Below, piece by piece: positions 1-8,401 of a stretch of DNA of 64,000 nucleotides. The first letter of the stretch is position 1, and each line of letters begins with the position of its first letter. The notes below the pieces were generated by a model. The model ran no database searches and had not been told where the DNA came from. It saw only the letters and a program-made list of their open reading frames with translations. Source of the stretch: Bacillota bacterium (GTDB lineage: Bacteria > Bacillota > Clostridia > Christensenellales > Aristaeellaceae); the NCBI GenBank assembly GCA_023459275.1, contig JAEWVC010000019.1, forward strand, positions 1 to 64,000. Direction: 5' to 3'. Both the position numbers and the translations under genes were made by a program.

Positions 1-18
1 CCTGCTCTTTTTTTTCGG

Positions 19-58
19 GGGGGGCGGGGCCGCTTTTTAAAAAAACCTGCCCCCGCCT
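19..58. repeat. degenerate G/C-rich palindrome downstream of the LacI gene
   Basis: A G-rich arm, an A/T centre (CTTTTTAAAAAAA) and a C-rich arm lie just after the stop of the reverse-strand regulator gene. The layout resembles the intergenic palindrome family found elsewhere in the window, but the arms match imperfectly. On the reverse strand it could act as a transcription terminator, because a run of A/T follows. Membership in the repeat family is only tentative. Confidence 0.4.
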
Positions 59-72
59 TTTTCATCCGCTCC

Positions 73-1128
73 CTACTTCATTTCCCGTCTCCCCAACTTC
101 ACGCCGCAAGATTCCCGGATCACCAATGTGGCATCCCGCATAAGGCAGAAGGGGGCGATGGGCTTATCCACGGCGGCCAGCAGCTCGGTGATGGCGCTGC
201 GGGCGTGTTCCTCCGGGTGCAGGTCGATGGTGGTGAGGGGTGGGGTAAGGTAAGGAGAAAAGTAAGTATTGTCGCAGCCGATAACGGCCATATCCTTCGG
301 CACAGAAAGGCCCATCAGGGCAAGCTGCTTCATGGCGCCCAGGGCCACCAGATCGTTGAAGGCGATGATGGCGGTGGGCCACTTTTCCCTGTCAAGGCCG
401 GTCAGCAGCTTAAGCAGCGCGATCTCCCCGGCCTCCGCCGTATAGCCGCCCTCGTGGTGGTAGGCCGAATCATCCTTGAGGCCCAGCTCCGCCAGGGCGT
501 CCAGAAAGCCCCGGCCCCTGGCGCCGGAGGTACGCACCAGGGAGGAGCCGCCCATAAAGGCGATGCGGGCGTGCCCCAGCATGTGCAGATGCTGCACCGC
601 CTGGCGGATGGCGGTGGCCAGGTCGTTGTACAGGCAGATGCATTCCAGCCCTTCGATGGGCGGACAGATGGCCACCACGGGCATGTACCTATGCAGCTGC
701 GAGATGGCGGCGGGCAGGCTTTCGTGCTGGGATTCCACAATGCCGCCCACGAAAAACGCACCGTCCAGGCGGCGGCTGATCAACTGTTCCACCACTTCCC
801 GCTCCACATAGGGGTGGCCCTGGGGAAGCTGGTGCAGCCACACGCCGAAGCCGCGGCGGCGGGCCTCATCATCGGCGGCGCAGTACAGCCTGGCATAATA
901 GGGGTTTGATATGTCCGGCACAATGATACCAATGATCCCCGTCTTCCCCTTCTCCAGCCCTCTGGCCATGGAGTTAGGGGCATATTTATGCCTGCTGATG
1001 ACATCGTTCACCTTTTTCAGCGTCTTTTTGCTGACGTTGGGATGCCCGGAGATCACCCTGGATACGGTGGCGATGGACACCCCGGCTTCCTGGGCAATAT
1101 CGTAGATAGTCACCTGCTTGCTGGTCAT
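73..1128 (-). CDS. LacI family transcriptional regulator
   Basis: 351-residue DNA-binding repressor of the LacI/GalR family. The N-terminus (VTIYDIAQEAGVSIATVSRVISG) is the typical LacI helix-turn-helix, followed by the hinge (NSMARGLEKGKTGIIGIIVPDISNPYYA) and a periplasmic-binding-protein-like sugar-sensing domain that ends with a family-typical IGCDNTYFSPYLTPPLTTID stretch. The ATG at 1128 was chosen because the helix-turn-helix begins a few residues later and an AAAGG-type site precedes it; an upstream ATG at 1203 would add an atypical 25-residue tail. It is divergent from the ABC importer/lyase operon starting at 1468, and a 20-bp palindrome (1207-1226) lies between them, so it most likely controls that operon and itself. 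The ligand is unknown, presumably a sugar released from the imported oligosaccharide. Confidence 0.9.
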   Translation of the reverse strand: MTSKQVTIYDIAQEAGVSIATVSRVISGHPNVSKKTLKKVNDVISRHKYAPNSMARGLEKGKTGIIGIIVPDISNPYYARLYCAADDEARRRGFGVWLHQLPQGHPYVEREVVEQLISRRLDGAFFVGGIVESQHESLPAAISQLHRYMPVVAICPPIEGLECICLYNDLATAIRQAVQHLHMLGHARIAFMGGSSLVRTSGARGRGFLDALAELGLKDDSAYHHEGGYTAEAGEIALLKLLTGLDREKWPTAIIAFNDLVALGAMKQLALMGLSVPKDMAVIGCDNTYFSPYLTPPLTTIDLHPEEHARSAITELLAAVDKPIAPFCLMRDATLVIRESCGVKLGRREMK

Positions 1129-1206
1129 TCGGGCATCCCTTTCTCTTTGCGCCGCGCGGCTTTCTATGGCTATTATACAGTATGCGGGCAAGAAGTTCAA
1201 CATATA

Positions 1207-1226
1207 AATTGTAAGCGATTACAATT
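1207..1226. promoter_or_regulatory. 20-bp palindromic operator, likely LacI-type
   Basis: AATTGTAAGCGATTACAATT has perfect 8-bp arms around a central GCGA. It sits between the divergent LacI gene and the ABC operon, about 60 bp upstream of the operon -35 box and 80 bp upstream of the regulator start. A central CG within a palindrome is typical for LacI-family operators. That the neighbouring LacI binds it is inferred. Confidence 0.65.
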
Positions 1227-1286
1227 GTGTTATTGGATCCGTCCCCAGCGATACGCAAAGATTTATGGCAAATATAGTTTTACTTG

Positions 1287-1315
1287 TTGACATCCCATGG
1301 TGCGGATTGTATAAT
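1287..1315 (+). promoter_or_regulatory. consensus sigma-A promoter of the lyase/ABC operon
   Basis: A perfect -35 (TTGACA, 1287-1292), 17-bp spacer and perfect -10 (TATAAT, 1310-1315). The -10 is embedded in a small inverted repeat (GGATTG...CAATCC, 1304-1321), which could be an additional protein-binding site. A second inverted repeat TTTGAAA/TTTCAAA follows in the leader near 1365. Such a strong promoter would need tight repression, consistent with the LacI gene next door. The 1129-1467 gap holds only these signals and the operator at 1207. Confidence 0.8.
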
Positions 1316-1467
1316 CAATCCATGACGAGAGGGGCCACACAGACGGAACACGCGCTCCCGTTTTTGAAAGTATTTTCAAACATGCAATATTTGTTTCAAA
1401 GCTTTCAATGCTTCCGCATCCGTGGCCGCTGTCAAACAGGAGTACCGAAAAAAAGGAGGAACATTTC

Positions 1468-2736
1468 ATGAAAAAGGTAGTTGCCCTTCTGCTGGCTGTT
1501 CTGATGATGGCCGCAGTCCTCCCCACCGTGGCGATGGCGCAGGAAAAGACAGTCCTGACCGTGAAGACCTGGGATGTCAACGCCGGCTCCGCCGCCTATC
1601 TGCAGGCCACAGAGGCCGCTTTTGAAGCCGCGTTCCCGGATGTGGACCTGCAATATGTGGACACGGCCTCCCAGGAATACGCCGTTTTGGTGGCTGCCAG
1701 CCTGGCCGGCGGCGATACCACCGACGTATTTGATGTCAAGGAAGTACGCGACCTGCAGAACTGGATCGCCCAAGGCTATGTGGAGAGCATGGAAGGCTAC
1801 ATGGCCGCCGACGGCTACGACCTTGCCCCCTACGTAGGCATGGAGAAGTACTACCGCGGACCCGACGGGGCCCTCTACGCGCTGCCCTACCGCTCCGACT
1901 TCTGGGTGCTGTACTACAACAAGACGCTGTTTGACAAGGCGGGTGTGGCCTATCCCACCTCCGATATGACCTGGGACCAATATGCCGAGCTGGCCAAGAC
2001 CATGACCTCCGGCGAGGGCGTGGACAAGATCTACGGCGCCCACTACCATACTTGGCTGAGCTGCGTAGCCAACTGGGCCGTGTGCGACGGGGTGAACACC
2101 CTGGCCGACGGCGAATACAGCGACCTGAAGTATTTCTATGACCTGAACCAGTCTCTGGAAGAAGCCGGCGCCGTGATGGAATACACCGAACTTCGCGCTT
2201 CCGGCCTGCATTACAGGAACGCTTTCGAGCAGGGCAACATCGCCATGCTGCCCATGGGCTCCTGGCTTGCCGGGTCCCTGATCTCCGACAAAAAAGCCGG
2301 CACCTTCGACTTTGACTGGGGCATCACCGCCGTTCCCCACCTGGAAAACGTAGCCGCCGGTTCCTCCTTCGGCTCCATCACGGGCGCGGCAATCAACAAG
2401 AACTCCGCCAACAAGGACTTGGCCTGGAAGTTCATCGCCTGGCGCTGCTCCGAGGAAGGCGCCAAAGCCATCGCCGCCCTGGGCACCCGTCCCGCCTATG
2501 TCTCCGAGGAGATCGCCGCCACCCTGGCCTCCGTGGATGGGTTCCCCCAGGATGAGGTCAGCAAGGCCGCTTTGATCCCCACCGCCGTGAGCATTGAATG
2601 GCCTGTGGTGGACAAGGTCAGCGAAATTCAGACCATCCTCAACGAGGAGCATACCAATATCATGTCCCGCAGCGTCACCGTGGACGAAGGTATCGAGAAC
2701 ATGAACACCCGTGTGGCAGAACTGCTGGCCAACTGA
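1468..2736 (+). CDS. ABC sugar transporter, extracellular solute-binding protein (family 1)
   Basis: 422-residue lipidless or cleaved solute-binding protein that captures an oligosaccharide outside the membrane and delivers it to the two permeases encoded next. The N-terminus is a clear Sec signal peptide (MKKVVALLLAVLMMAAVLPTVAMA|QE). The mature part shows the usual SBP_bac_1 features: a beta strand start (KTVLTVKTWDVNAGSAAY), a central YALPYRSDFWVLYYNKTLFDKAG segment and a C-terminal WKFIAWRCSEEGAKAI helix. The ATG at 1468 follows AAAGGAGG by a good distance. First gene of an operon with lyase and GH88 genes, so the cargo is probably an unsaturated or uronic-acid-containing oligosaccharide. 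No ATPase gene is present; a shared MsmK/UgpC-type ATPase elsewhere is expected. Confidence 0.9.
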   Translation: MKKVVALLLAVLMMAAVLPTVAMAQEKTVLTVKTWDVNAGSAAYLQATEAAFEAAFPDVDLQYVDTASQEYAVLVAASLAGGDTTDVFDVKEVRDLQNWIAQGYVESMEGYMAADGYDLAPYVGMEKYYRGPDGALYALPYRSDFWVLYYNKTLFDKAGVAYPTSDMTWDQYAELAKTMTSGEGVDKIYGAHYHTWLSCVANWAVCDGVNTLADGEYSDLKYFYDLNQSLEEAGAVMEYTELRASGLHYRNAFEQGNIAMLPMGSWLAGSLISDKKAGTFDFDWGITAVPHLENVAAGSSFGSITGAAINKNSANKDLAWKFIAWRCSEEGAKAIAALGTRPAYVSEEIAATLASVDGFPQDEVSKAALIPTAVSIEWPVVDKVSEIQTILNEEHTNIMSRSVTVDEGIENMNTRVAELLAN

Positions 2737-2749
2737 TCATCACCTGTTT

Positions 2750-2788
2750 CAAAAGGGGGAAGGGAGGGCATCTTCCCTTCCCCTTTTG
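2750..2788 (+). terminator. stem-loop between solute-binding and permease genes
   Basis: AAAAGGGGGAAGGGA pairs with TCCCTTCCCCTTTT across a short loop (one bulged G). It starts 14 bases after the stop of the solute-binding gene and ends 29 bases before the first permease gene. No separate U-run follows, so it probably works as a partial terminator or 3' end stabiliser, giving more binding protein than permease. Confidence 0.7.
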
Positions 2789-2817
2789 GCAACAGTCATC
2801 GTAGGAGGCTTGCCTTC

Positions 2818-3759
2818 ATGGCGCAAAACACCGTCCCGGCCATCCCCCGCAGGCGGAAATGGAGCAGGCAGGAAAAGAAGAGCGCGCTGATCGCCTATTC
2901 ATTTCTCGCGCCCAATTTTCTGGGCTTTTTGATTTTTACCCTGGTGCCGGTCCTGTTCTCCGTATCGCTGGCGTTCATGAATTGGAACGGCGGCCCCATC
3001 AGCAAAATCACCTGGGCGGGGTTCGGCAACTTCGCCACCATCTTCAAAAACTTCAACATCAATAAATCCGACCTGGGCATCGCGCTCAAAAACACTGTGG
3101 TCTATACCGCGGTCACCGTGCCGCTGACCATCGCCTGTTCCCTGGCGCTGGCCCTGTTTTTGAACAAGGCGGCCAAGTCCGCGAAATTCCTTCGGTTTGT
3201 ATTCTTCTTTCCGTACGTGGCCTCCGTCGTGGCCGTATGCACCTGCTGGAGCTACTTGTTGATGAAGTACGGCCCCGTCAATCAGGCATTGTCCCTTATA
3301 GGCATCAACATCGGAAAATCCTGGACGCAGAGCAAGGATCACGCCATTCTGGCCATTATCCTGGTAAGCGTCTGGCGCAGCGCCGGATATTATATGGTGA
3401 TGTATCTGGCCGGGCTGCAGGGCGTGCCCAGGGAATTGTACGAAGCGGCCACCGTGGACGGGGCGACCCCCTGGCAGCGGTTTTGGAAAGTCACTTTCCC
3501 CATGCTGACCCCCACCACGTTCTTCGTATCCATTATGATGGTGATCAGCTGCTTCAAGATATATGATCTGGTGGCCATCATGACGGAGGGCGGCCCGGGC
3601 CGCTCCACGCTGATGCTGGTCTACCACATTTACACCTTGAGCTTTACCCAGATCAAGTACGGCGTGGCCAGCGCAGTTTCGATGGTGCTGTTCGCCATTG
3701 TGCTTTGTGTAACCATCCTGCAATTCCGCGCGGAGAAGAAATGGGTCAACTACATGTGA
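2818..3759 (+). CDS. ABC sugar transporter permease (MalF/UgpA type)
   Basis: 313-residue inner-membrane permease. Six hydrophobic segments are visible, starting with SALIAYSFLAPNFLGFLIFTLVPVLFSV. The conserved cytoplasmic EAA loop that contacts the ATPase is present as ELYEAATVDGATPWQRFWKVTFPML (about residues 206-230). It pairs with the downstream MalG-type permease as the transmembrane channel of the importer. The start ATG follows an AGGAGG-type site. Spacing from the binding-protein gene is 81 bases and contains a stem-loop. Confidence 0.92.
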   Translation: MAQNTVPAIPRRRKWSRQEKKSALIAYSFLAPNFLGFLIFTLVPVLFSVSLAFMNWNGGPISKITWAGFGNFATIFKNFNINKSDLGIALKNTVVYTAVTVPLTIACSLALALFLNKAAKSAKFLRFVFFFPYVASVVAVCTCWSYLLMKYGPVNQALSLIGINIGKSWTQSKDHAILAIILVSVWRSAGYYMVMYLAGLQGVPRELYEAATVDGATPWQRFWKVTFPMLTPTTFFVSIMMVISCFKIYDLVAIMTEGGPGRSTLMLVYHIYTLSFTQIKYGVASAVSMVLFAIVLCVTILQFRAEKKWVNYM

Positions 3760-3841
3760 TACCGCTTCCCGTCTCCCCTTGCCAATATCCGAAACTCCTG
3801 GCAAGTGTCAACGGTCACCGGTATCCAAGGAGGCTTATACT

Positions 3842-4705
3842 ATGACAACTGTTTCCGTACGGCGTCCCCGCAGGCAGGCTTCTGTTTTGCACATACTGGG
3901 CAGGGTGGCCCTGTACATCGTACTGGCCCTGCTGGCATGCCTTGCACTGCTTCCTTTCGTCTGGATGCTCTCCTCCTCCCTGAAGCTGGACAGAGACGTG
4001 TTCCGTTACCCCATCGAATGGATTCCCTCCGTGCGCCACTGGGAAAACTACGCGCTCATCTGGCAGCGGGTGCCGCTTACGACGTATTTCAAGAACACGG
4101 CGCTGCTGACGCTTATCGTTACCTTCATGCAGCTTTTGACCTCCTCCTTTGCCGCCTACGCCTTTGCCAAGCTGCGCTTCCCGGGCCGGGACGCCCTGTT
4201 CCTGTGCTATATCGGCACCATCGCGGTTCCCTGGCAGGTATACATGCTGCCTCAGTTTATCATGATGCGCTCCATCGGCCTGTATGACACTATCTGGGCG
4301 CTGGTGGTGTTGCAATCCTTTTCCGCCTTCGGTGTGTTCCTGATGCGCCAGTTTTATTTGGGCATCCCCAACGAATTGAACGAGGCGGCACGCATCGACG
4401 GGCTGAGCGAATACGGCATCTGGGCACGGATCATCCTGCCCCTGGCCACGCCGGCCATCGCGACGCTGACCATATTTACCTTTGTGAACACCTGGAACGA
4501 TTTCATGGGGCCTCTGATTTACTTGGCCACCGACGCCAACAAGACCATCCAGGTGGGTCTCCGGCGCTTTATCCAGCAGTATACCAGCGACTACCACCTG
4601 ATCATGGCTGCTTCCCTCTGCTCGCTGGTGCCGGTCACCATCATCTTTCTTTTCCTGCAGCGCTATTTCATTGAAGGAATTTCCACAACGGGGCTGAAAG
4701 GATAA
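3842..4705 (+). CDS. ABC sugar transporter permease (MalG/UgpE type)
   Basis: 287-residue second permease of the importer. Membrane segments begin with HILGRVALYIVLALLACLALLPFVWML. The EAA loop reads ELNEAARIDGLSEYGIWARIILPLA, and the MalG-type ending NTWNDFMGPLIYL...QRYFIEGISTTGLKG is complete. The ATG at 3842 follows AAGGAGG; the longer in-frame start at 3779 has no ribosome binding site and would add a non-conserved 21-residue leader. Cotranscribed with the flanking genes. Confidence 0.92.
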   Translation: MTTVSVRRPRRQASVLHILGRVALYIVLALLACLALLPFVWMLSSSLKLDRDVFRYPIEWIPSVRHWENYALIWQRVPLTTYFKNTALLTLIVTFMQLLTSSFAAYAFAKLRFPGRDALFLCYIGTIAVPWQVYMLPQFIMMRSIGLYDTIWALVVLQSFSAFGVFLMRQFYLGIPNELNEAARIDGLSEYGIWARIILPLATPAIATLTIFTFVNTWNDFMGPLIYLATDANKTIQVGLRRFIQQYTSDYHLIMAASLCSLVPVTIIFLFLQRYFIEGISTTGLKG

Positions 4706-4784
4706 AACGGGCGGCAGAAAAGGCGGATGCTTGTTTCTTTTTGGTCTCTTTGCCTTTTATACGCCGCGGCAGGGGTGGAAACAT

Positions 4785-6608
4785 ATGTTTACGGAATATT
4801 TGGAGCACACCGATCTTTTGGCGCTATTTGCGCCCAGGGGCCAAAGGCTGCCCTTCCCGCCCGCATCGGACAGGGCGGCTTGGGAAAACGTCCCCGCCGC
4901 CATGCGGCAGGAGATCACGGAAGCGGCCCAGGCGCAAAGGGGCGTGTTTTATCCGCCGCTACCCGCCACCTGCTTTCTGGCCTATGTCCGCACGGGGGAC
5001 AGAAAGGCATATGAAACACCCTATTTCACCCGCCGCCGGATGCTGCTCACCGCCATGCTGGCCGAATGCCTCTTGGCAAGCGGCGAATACCTGGACCAGG
5101 TGATCGACGGGCTGTGGGTAATCTGCGAGGAAAGCTTCTGGGGCATCAGCGCGCACAACGGCTCCTCCCACGAAGGGATGCGCCCGGCATCGGAGCGGCC
5201 TTTGCCGGACATCCAAAACCCCTACATCGACCTGTTCGCCGCCCAGACCTCCGCGCTGCTAACGTGGACATGCTACCTGCTTCGGGACAGGCTGGACGCC
5301 GTCTCCCCCCTGATCATCCGGCGGGTACGTCTGGAGGCGGAAAGGCGGATCGTGAAGCCCTTCCTCCACCATGACGATTTCTGGTGGATGGGTATGATCC
5401 GCAAGGATGTGAACAATTGGACACCCTGGATCCTTTCCAACGTCATCGCCACGCTGATTTTGACCAAGGAGGATGATCTGCTCCTTGTGGAAGGCTTAAA
5501 GCGTGCCCTGCGCATGCTGGACAGCTATCTTGCCGTCATTCCCCCGGACGGCGGCTGCGACGAGGGCGCGGGCTACTGGAACATGGCGGGGGCCTCGCTG
5601 CTGGACTGCCTGGAGCACCTTTCCCATCTCACGGGAGGCCGCGTGTCCTTTTACAAGCATCCCCATATCCGCAATATCGCCGCCTTCCCGCAAAGCGCCC
5701 ACATCGCCGGGCCGTATTTCTGGAACTTTGCCGACTGTGATGCAAGGCCCATGATGGACGGGGAGAGGGTGTTCCGTTTCGGTATGCTTACGGACCAGCC
5801 CGCCCTTGCCGCCCTGGGAGCGAGCATCGCGGCCAGGGAAAGCGGCATCCTGCCCAAGGACACGCCGGAAACCTTCCGGGTGCTGTGCAAGCTGTTCCGT
5901 CCGGTTCCGAATGTGAAAGCCGTTCCGCAAAAGGGCACGGTGATTTTGCCGGATTTGCAGGCATGGGCTTCAAGGCGGGCGAGGCTGTATGCCGCGGTCA
6001 AGGGCGGCCACAACGGGGAGAGCCACAACCATAACGACGTGGGAACCTTCCTTCTGTATGCGGACGGGGAACCTGAGATCGTGGACGCGGGAAACATGAC
6101 CTATACCGCCAAGACCTTTGGGCCGGAGCGGTATACGCTTTGGAACACCAGGAGCATGAACCACAATGTGCCGGTCATCGGCGGTGTTGAGCAGCGGGCG
6201 GGCAGGGAATATGCCGCGAAGGATGTATCCCTCGGGAAGGAAGGCATATCCATGGAACTTGCCGCCGCCTACCCCAAAGAGGCGATGCTTTTGTCCCTTC
6301 GGCGGCAGGCGGGCTGGGAAGGGGATCTCTTTGTCCTCACGGATACTTTGGCGCTGTCCTCCCCCGCGCCCATTACCTGGGTGTTCCTGCTTCGGAACCG
6401 GCCGGAGCTTTCCCCCGGCCTCCTTCACACGGAAAGGATCACCCTGCGCTTTGACGGGGCGCTGATCCCCTCCCTCACGGAGATTCCCGTTACCGACCCT
6501 CGGATGGCCAGCAATTTCTCCGGCAGCCTCTTTCGCTTATGCCTGGCCGCTCCGGCATGCACCGTTATGGCCCAGCGCTTTATGATTTCCAGGAGGAATC
6601 CCCTATGA
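4785..6608 (+). CDS. heparinase II/III-like polysaccharide lyase family protein
   Basis: 607-residue protein with an N-terminal alpha/alpha toroid followed by a beta-sandwich, the fold of heparinase II/III-type lyases, which cleave uronic-acid glycans by beta-elimination. The most diagnostic stretch, about residues 405-465, reads VKGGHNGESHNHNDVGTFLLY then a GNMTYTAKTFGPERYTLWNT block; the HNHND motif corresponds to the conserved metal/catalytic region of the family. No signal peptide is visible, so it likely acts in the cytoplasm on imported oligosaccharides. The ATG at 4785 follows GGGGTGG. Its stop overlaps the ATG of the next gene (ATGA), which indicates translational coupling. The exact substrate (glycosaminoglycan, alginate, ulvan or pectin side chain) cannot be read from the sequence. 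Confidence 0.8.
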   Translation: MFTEYLEHTDLLALFAPRGQRLPFPPASDRAAWENVPAAMRQEITEAAQAQRGVFYPPLPATCFLAYVRTGDRKAYETPYFTRRRMLLTAMLAECLLASGEYLDQVIDGLWVICEESFWGISAHNGSSHEGMRPASERPLPDIQNPYIDLFAAQTSALLTWTCYLLRDRLDAVSPLIIRRVRLEAERRIVKPFLHHDDFWWMGMIRKDVNNWTPWILSNVIATLILTKEDDLLLVEGLKRALRMLDSYLAVIPPDGGCDEGAGYWNMAGASLLDCLEHLSHLTGGRVSFYKHPHIRNIAAFPQSAHIAGPYFWNFADCDARPMMDGERVFRFGMLTDQPALAALGASIAARESGILPKDTPETFRVLCKLFRPVPNVKAVPQKGTVILPDLQAWASRRARLYAAVKGGHNGESHNHNDVGTFLLYADGEPEIVDAGNMTYTAKTFGPERYTLWNTRSMNHNVPVIGGVEQRAGREYAAKDVSLGKEGISMELAAAYPKEAMLLSLRRQAGWEGDLFVLTDTLALSSPAPITWVFLLRNRPELSPGLLHTERITLRFDGALIPSLTEIPVTDPRMASNFSGSLFRLCLAAPACTVMAQRFMISRRNPL

Positions 6609-8401
6609 GCAACCCCGTGGCAGGCAACCCGCTTCAAACAAGGGCGGATTTGATACAGGCCGCTCTGGACCTTATTTCCCCTCTGGCGCAGCGGCTGAGC
6701 CCTGGCCGGGCGCGGCTGCACCTTTCGGATACCGGTGCGGTGTACCCTGACACCATCGCCGAAATGGAGGCCTGGTCCCGGCCGCTGTGGGCCCTTGTAC
6801 CCATGAAAATGGGCGGTGTCCGGGAGGCCGATCCCCTGTGGGATTTGTGGATGGAGGGCCTGAAAAACGGTACAGACCCCGGCCATCCCGAATATTGGGG
6901 GGACATCGGGGCTTATGACCAGCGCATGGTGGAAATGGCCGTTATGGGCATGGCCCTGGCCTTTGTCCCTGGGGACTTTTATTTTGCCCGCGATGAAAAA
7001 ACCCGCGCCAACATCCGCCGCTGGCTTTACCAGATCAACAGCTATGACATGCCGAAAAACAACTGGCGGTTCTTCCGCGTGCTGGTAAACATCGGCTTCC
7101 AGCTTAACGGCCTGCCTTATGATGCGGCGCTGCTTGAAAGCGATCTTGCGCTCATTGAAAGCCATTACGAGGGCGACGGCTGGTACTTTGACTACCCCGG
7201 CCAGCGGGACTACTACACCCCCTGGGCCTTCCACTACTACGGGCTGCTGTACGCAAGGGCCATGGAGAAGTTGGACCCCGGGCGCTGTACCGTTTATAGG
7301 GAGCGTGCCAGGCTTATGGCGGAGCGGTTTTCCGCCTGGTTCAGTGCGGATGGCGAGGCGCTACCCTATGGCCGGAGCCTTACCTACCGCTTTGCCCAGA
7401 GCGCCTTCTTCGGCGCGCTGCCCCTGGGGGACGCGGGCAGCCAGGAAGAGGACTATGGCGTGTGGAAAGGGCTGCTGCTGCGCAACCTGCGCAAGTGGTT
7501 TACCCGGCCCATCTTTACCGGCGGCGGGGTGCTGACCATCGGCTATGGGTATCCCAATCTTATCATGGCGGAGGGCTACAACGCGCCCGGTTCCCCCTAC
7601 TGGGCCATGAAAGCCTTCGCGCCCCTGGCGCTTTCGGAAAGCCACCCCTTCTGGGCCTGCGCGGAAAAGCCCCATGCCGCGCCCGCCGTCTTTTTGGAGG
7701 AGCATGCCCGCATGCTGATCGTGCGGGATGCGCCGGGCCGCCATGTGCAGGCCTTTCCCGCGGGGAACCATGCTCCGGAGCATGCCCATGACGAGGCCAA
7801 ATATGAAAAGTTCGCCTATTCCACCGCCTTTGGTTTCAGTGTGCCCAAGAGCGCCTGCAGGTTGGAAAAAGGCGCCTTCGACAGCATGCTGGCGCTGAGC
7901 GACGACGGTATCCGCTGGCACACCCGCTTTGGCTGTGAATCCTTTTCCGTACAGGCGGACCGGGTGGAGGCCTGCTGGAAACCCTTTGCGGACGTCACGG
8001 TGCGGACTGCCATCCTCCCGCTTGGTGACTGGCACATCCGCGTTCACAGGATCACAACGCCCAGAAAGCTTTTCGCCGCGGAAGGCGGGTATGCCGCCCC
8101 CAGGGACGGCGGCACCGGGCTTGCAAAAACCATCGCAGAGGGCCGCAGCGCGTTTGCGGAAAGCCGGGGCCTGTTCAGCGGCATCGCGGGGCTTTGCGGC
8201 TATGATTCCGCGGAGATCATCGTCCCGGAGCCCAACACCAATTTGCTGTATCCAAGAACCGTGCTGCCCACGCTGCGGGCGGAAATCGGCCCCGGAGAAG
8301 CGGTGCTTGCCTGCGCCGTGCTGGGCGCTAAAAATGGCGGTCCGGAAAAATGGGCGGATATGCCCGGGGAGGCGGCGGAATATGCAAAGCTTTGCAAGTG
8401 A
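6605..8401 (+). CDS. DUF2264 domain protein
   Basis: 598-residue protein recognised as DUF2264 by its N-terminal half: SRPLWALVPMKMGG near residues 60-75, then NNWRFFRVLVNIGF and GDGWYFDYPGQRDYYTPWAFHYYGLLYA, a conserved aromatic-rich block of the family. The predicted fold is an alpha/alpha barrel with a C-terminal beta-rich domain, similar in architecture to lyases. The biochemical role is not established; family members sit in uronate and rhamnose polysaccharide loci, as here between a heparinase-like gene and a GH88 gene. No signal peptide. It overlaps the preceding gene by 4 bases and the following one by 20 bases. Confidence 0.75.
   Translation: MSNPVAGNPLQTRADLIQAALDLISPLAQRLSPGRARLHLSDTGAVYPDTIAEMEAWSRPLWALVPMKMGGVREADPLWDLWMEGLKNGTDPGHPEYWGDIGAYDQRMVEMAVMGMALAFVPGDFYFARDEKTRANIRRWLYQINSYDMPKNNWRFFRVLVNIGFQLNGLPYDAALLESDLALIESHYEGDGWYFDYPGQRDYYTPWAFHYYGLLYARAMEKLDPGRCTVYRERARLMAERFSAWFSADGEALPYGRSLTYRFAQSAFFGALPLGDAGSQEEDYGVWKGLLLRNLRKWFTRPIFTGGGVLTIGYGYPNLIMAEGYNAPGSPYWAMKAFAPLALSESHPFWACAEKPHAAPAVFLEEHARMLIVRDAPGRHVQAFPAGNHAPEHAHDEAKYEKFAYSTAFGFSVPKSACRLEKGAFDSMLALSDDGIRWHTRFGCESFSVQADRVEACWKPFADVTVRTAILPLGDWHIRVHRITTPRKLFAAEGGYAAPRDGGTGLAKTIAEGRSAFAESRGLFSGIAGLCGYDSAEIIVPEPNTNLLYPRTVLPTLRAEIGPGEAVLACAVLGAKNGGPEKWADMPGEAAEYAKLCK

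Noticed and set aside
1432..2652. 406-codon open frame antisense to the first solute-binding protein
   Set aside because: Shadow of a clear SBP gene with signal peptide and ribosome binding site.
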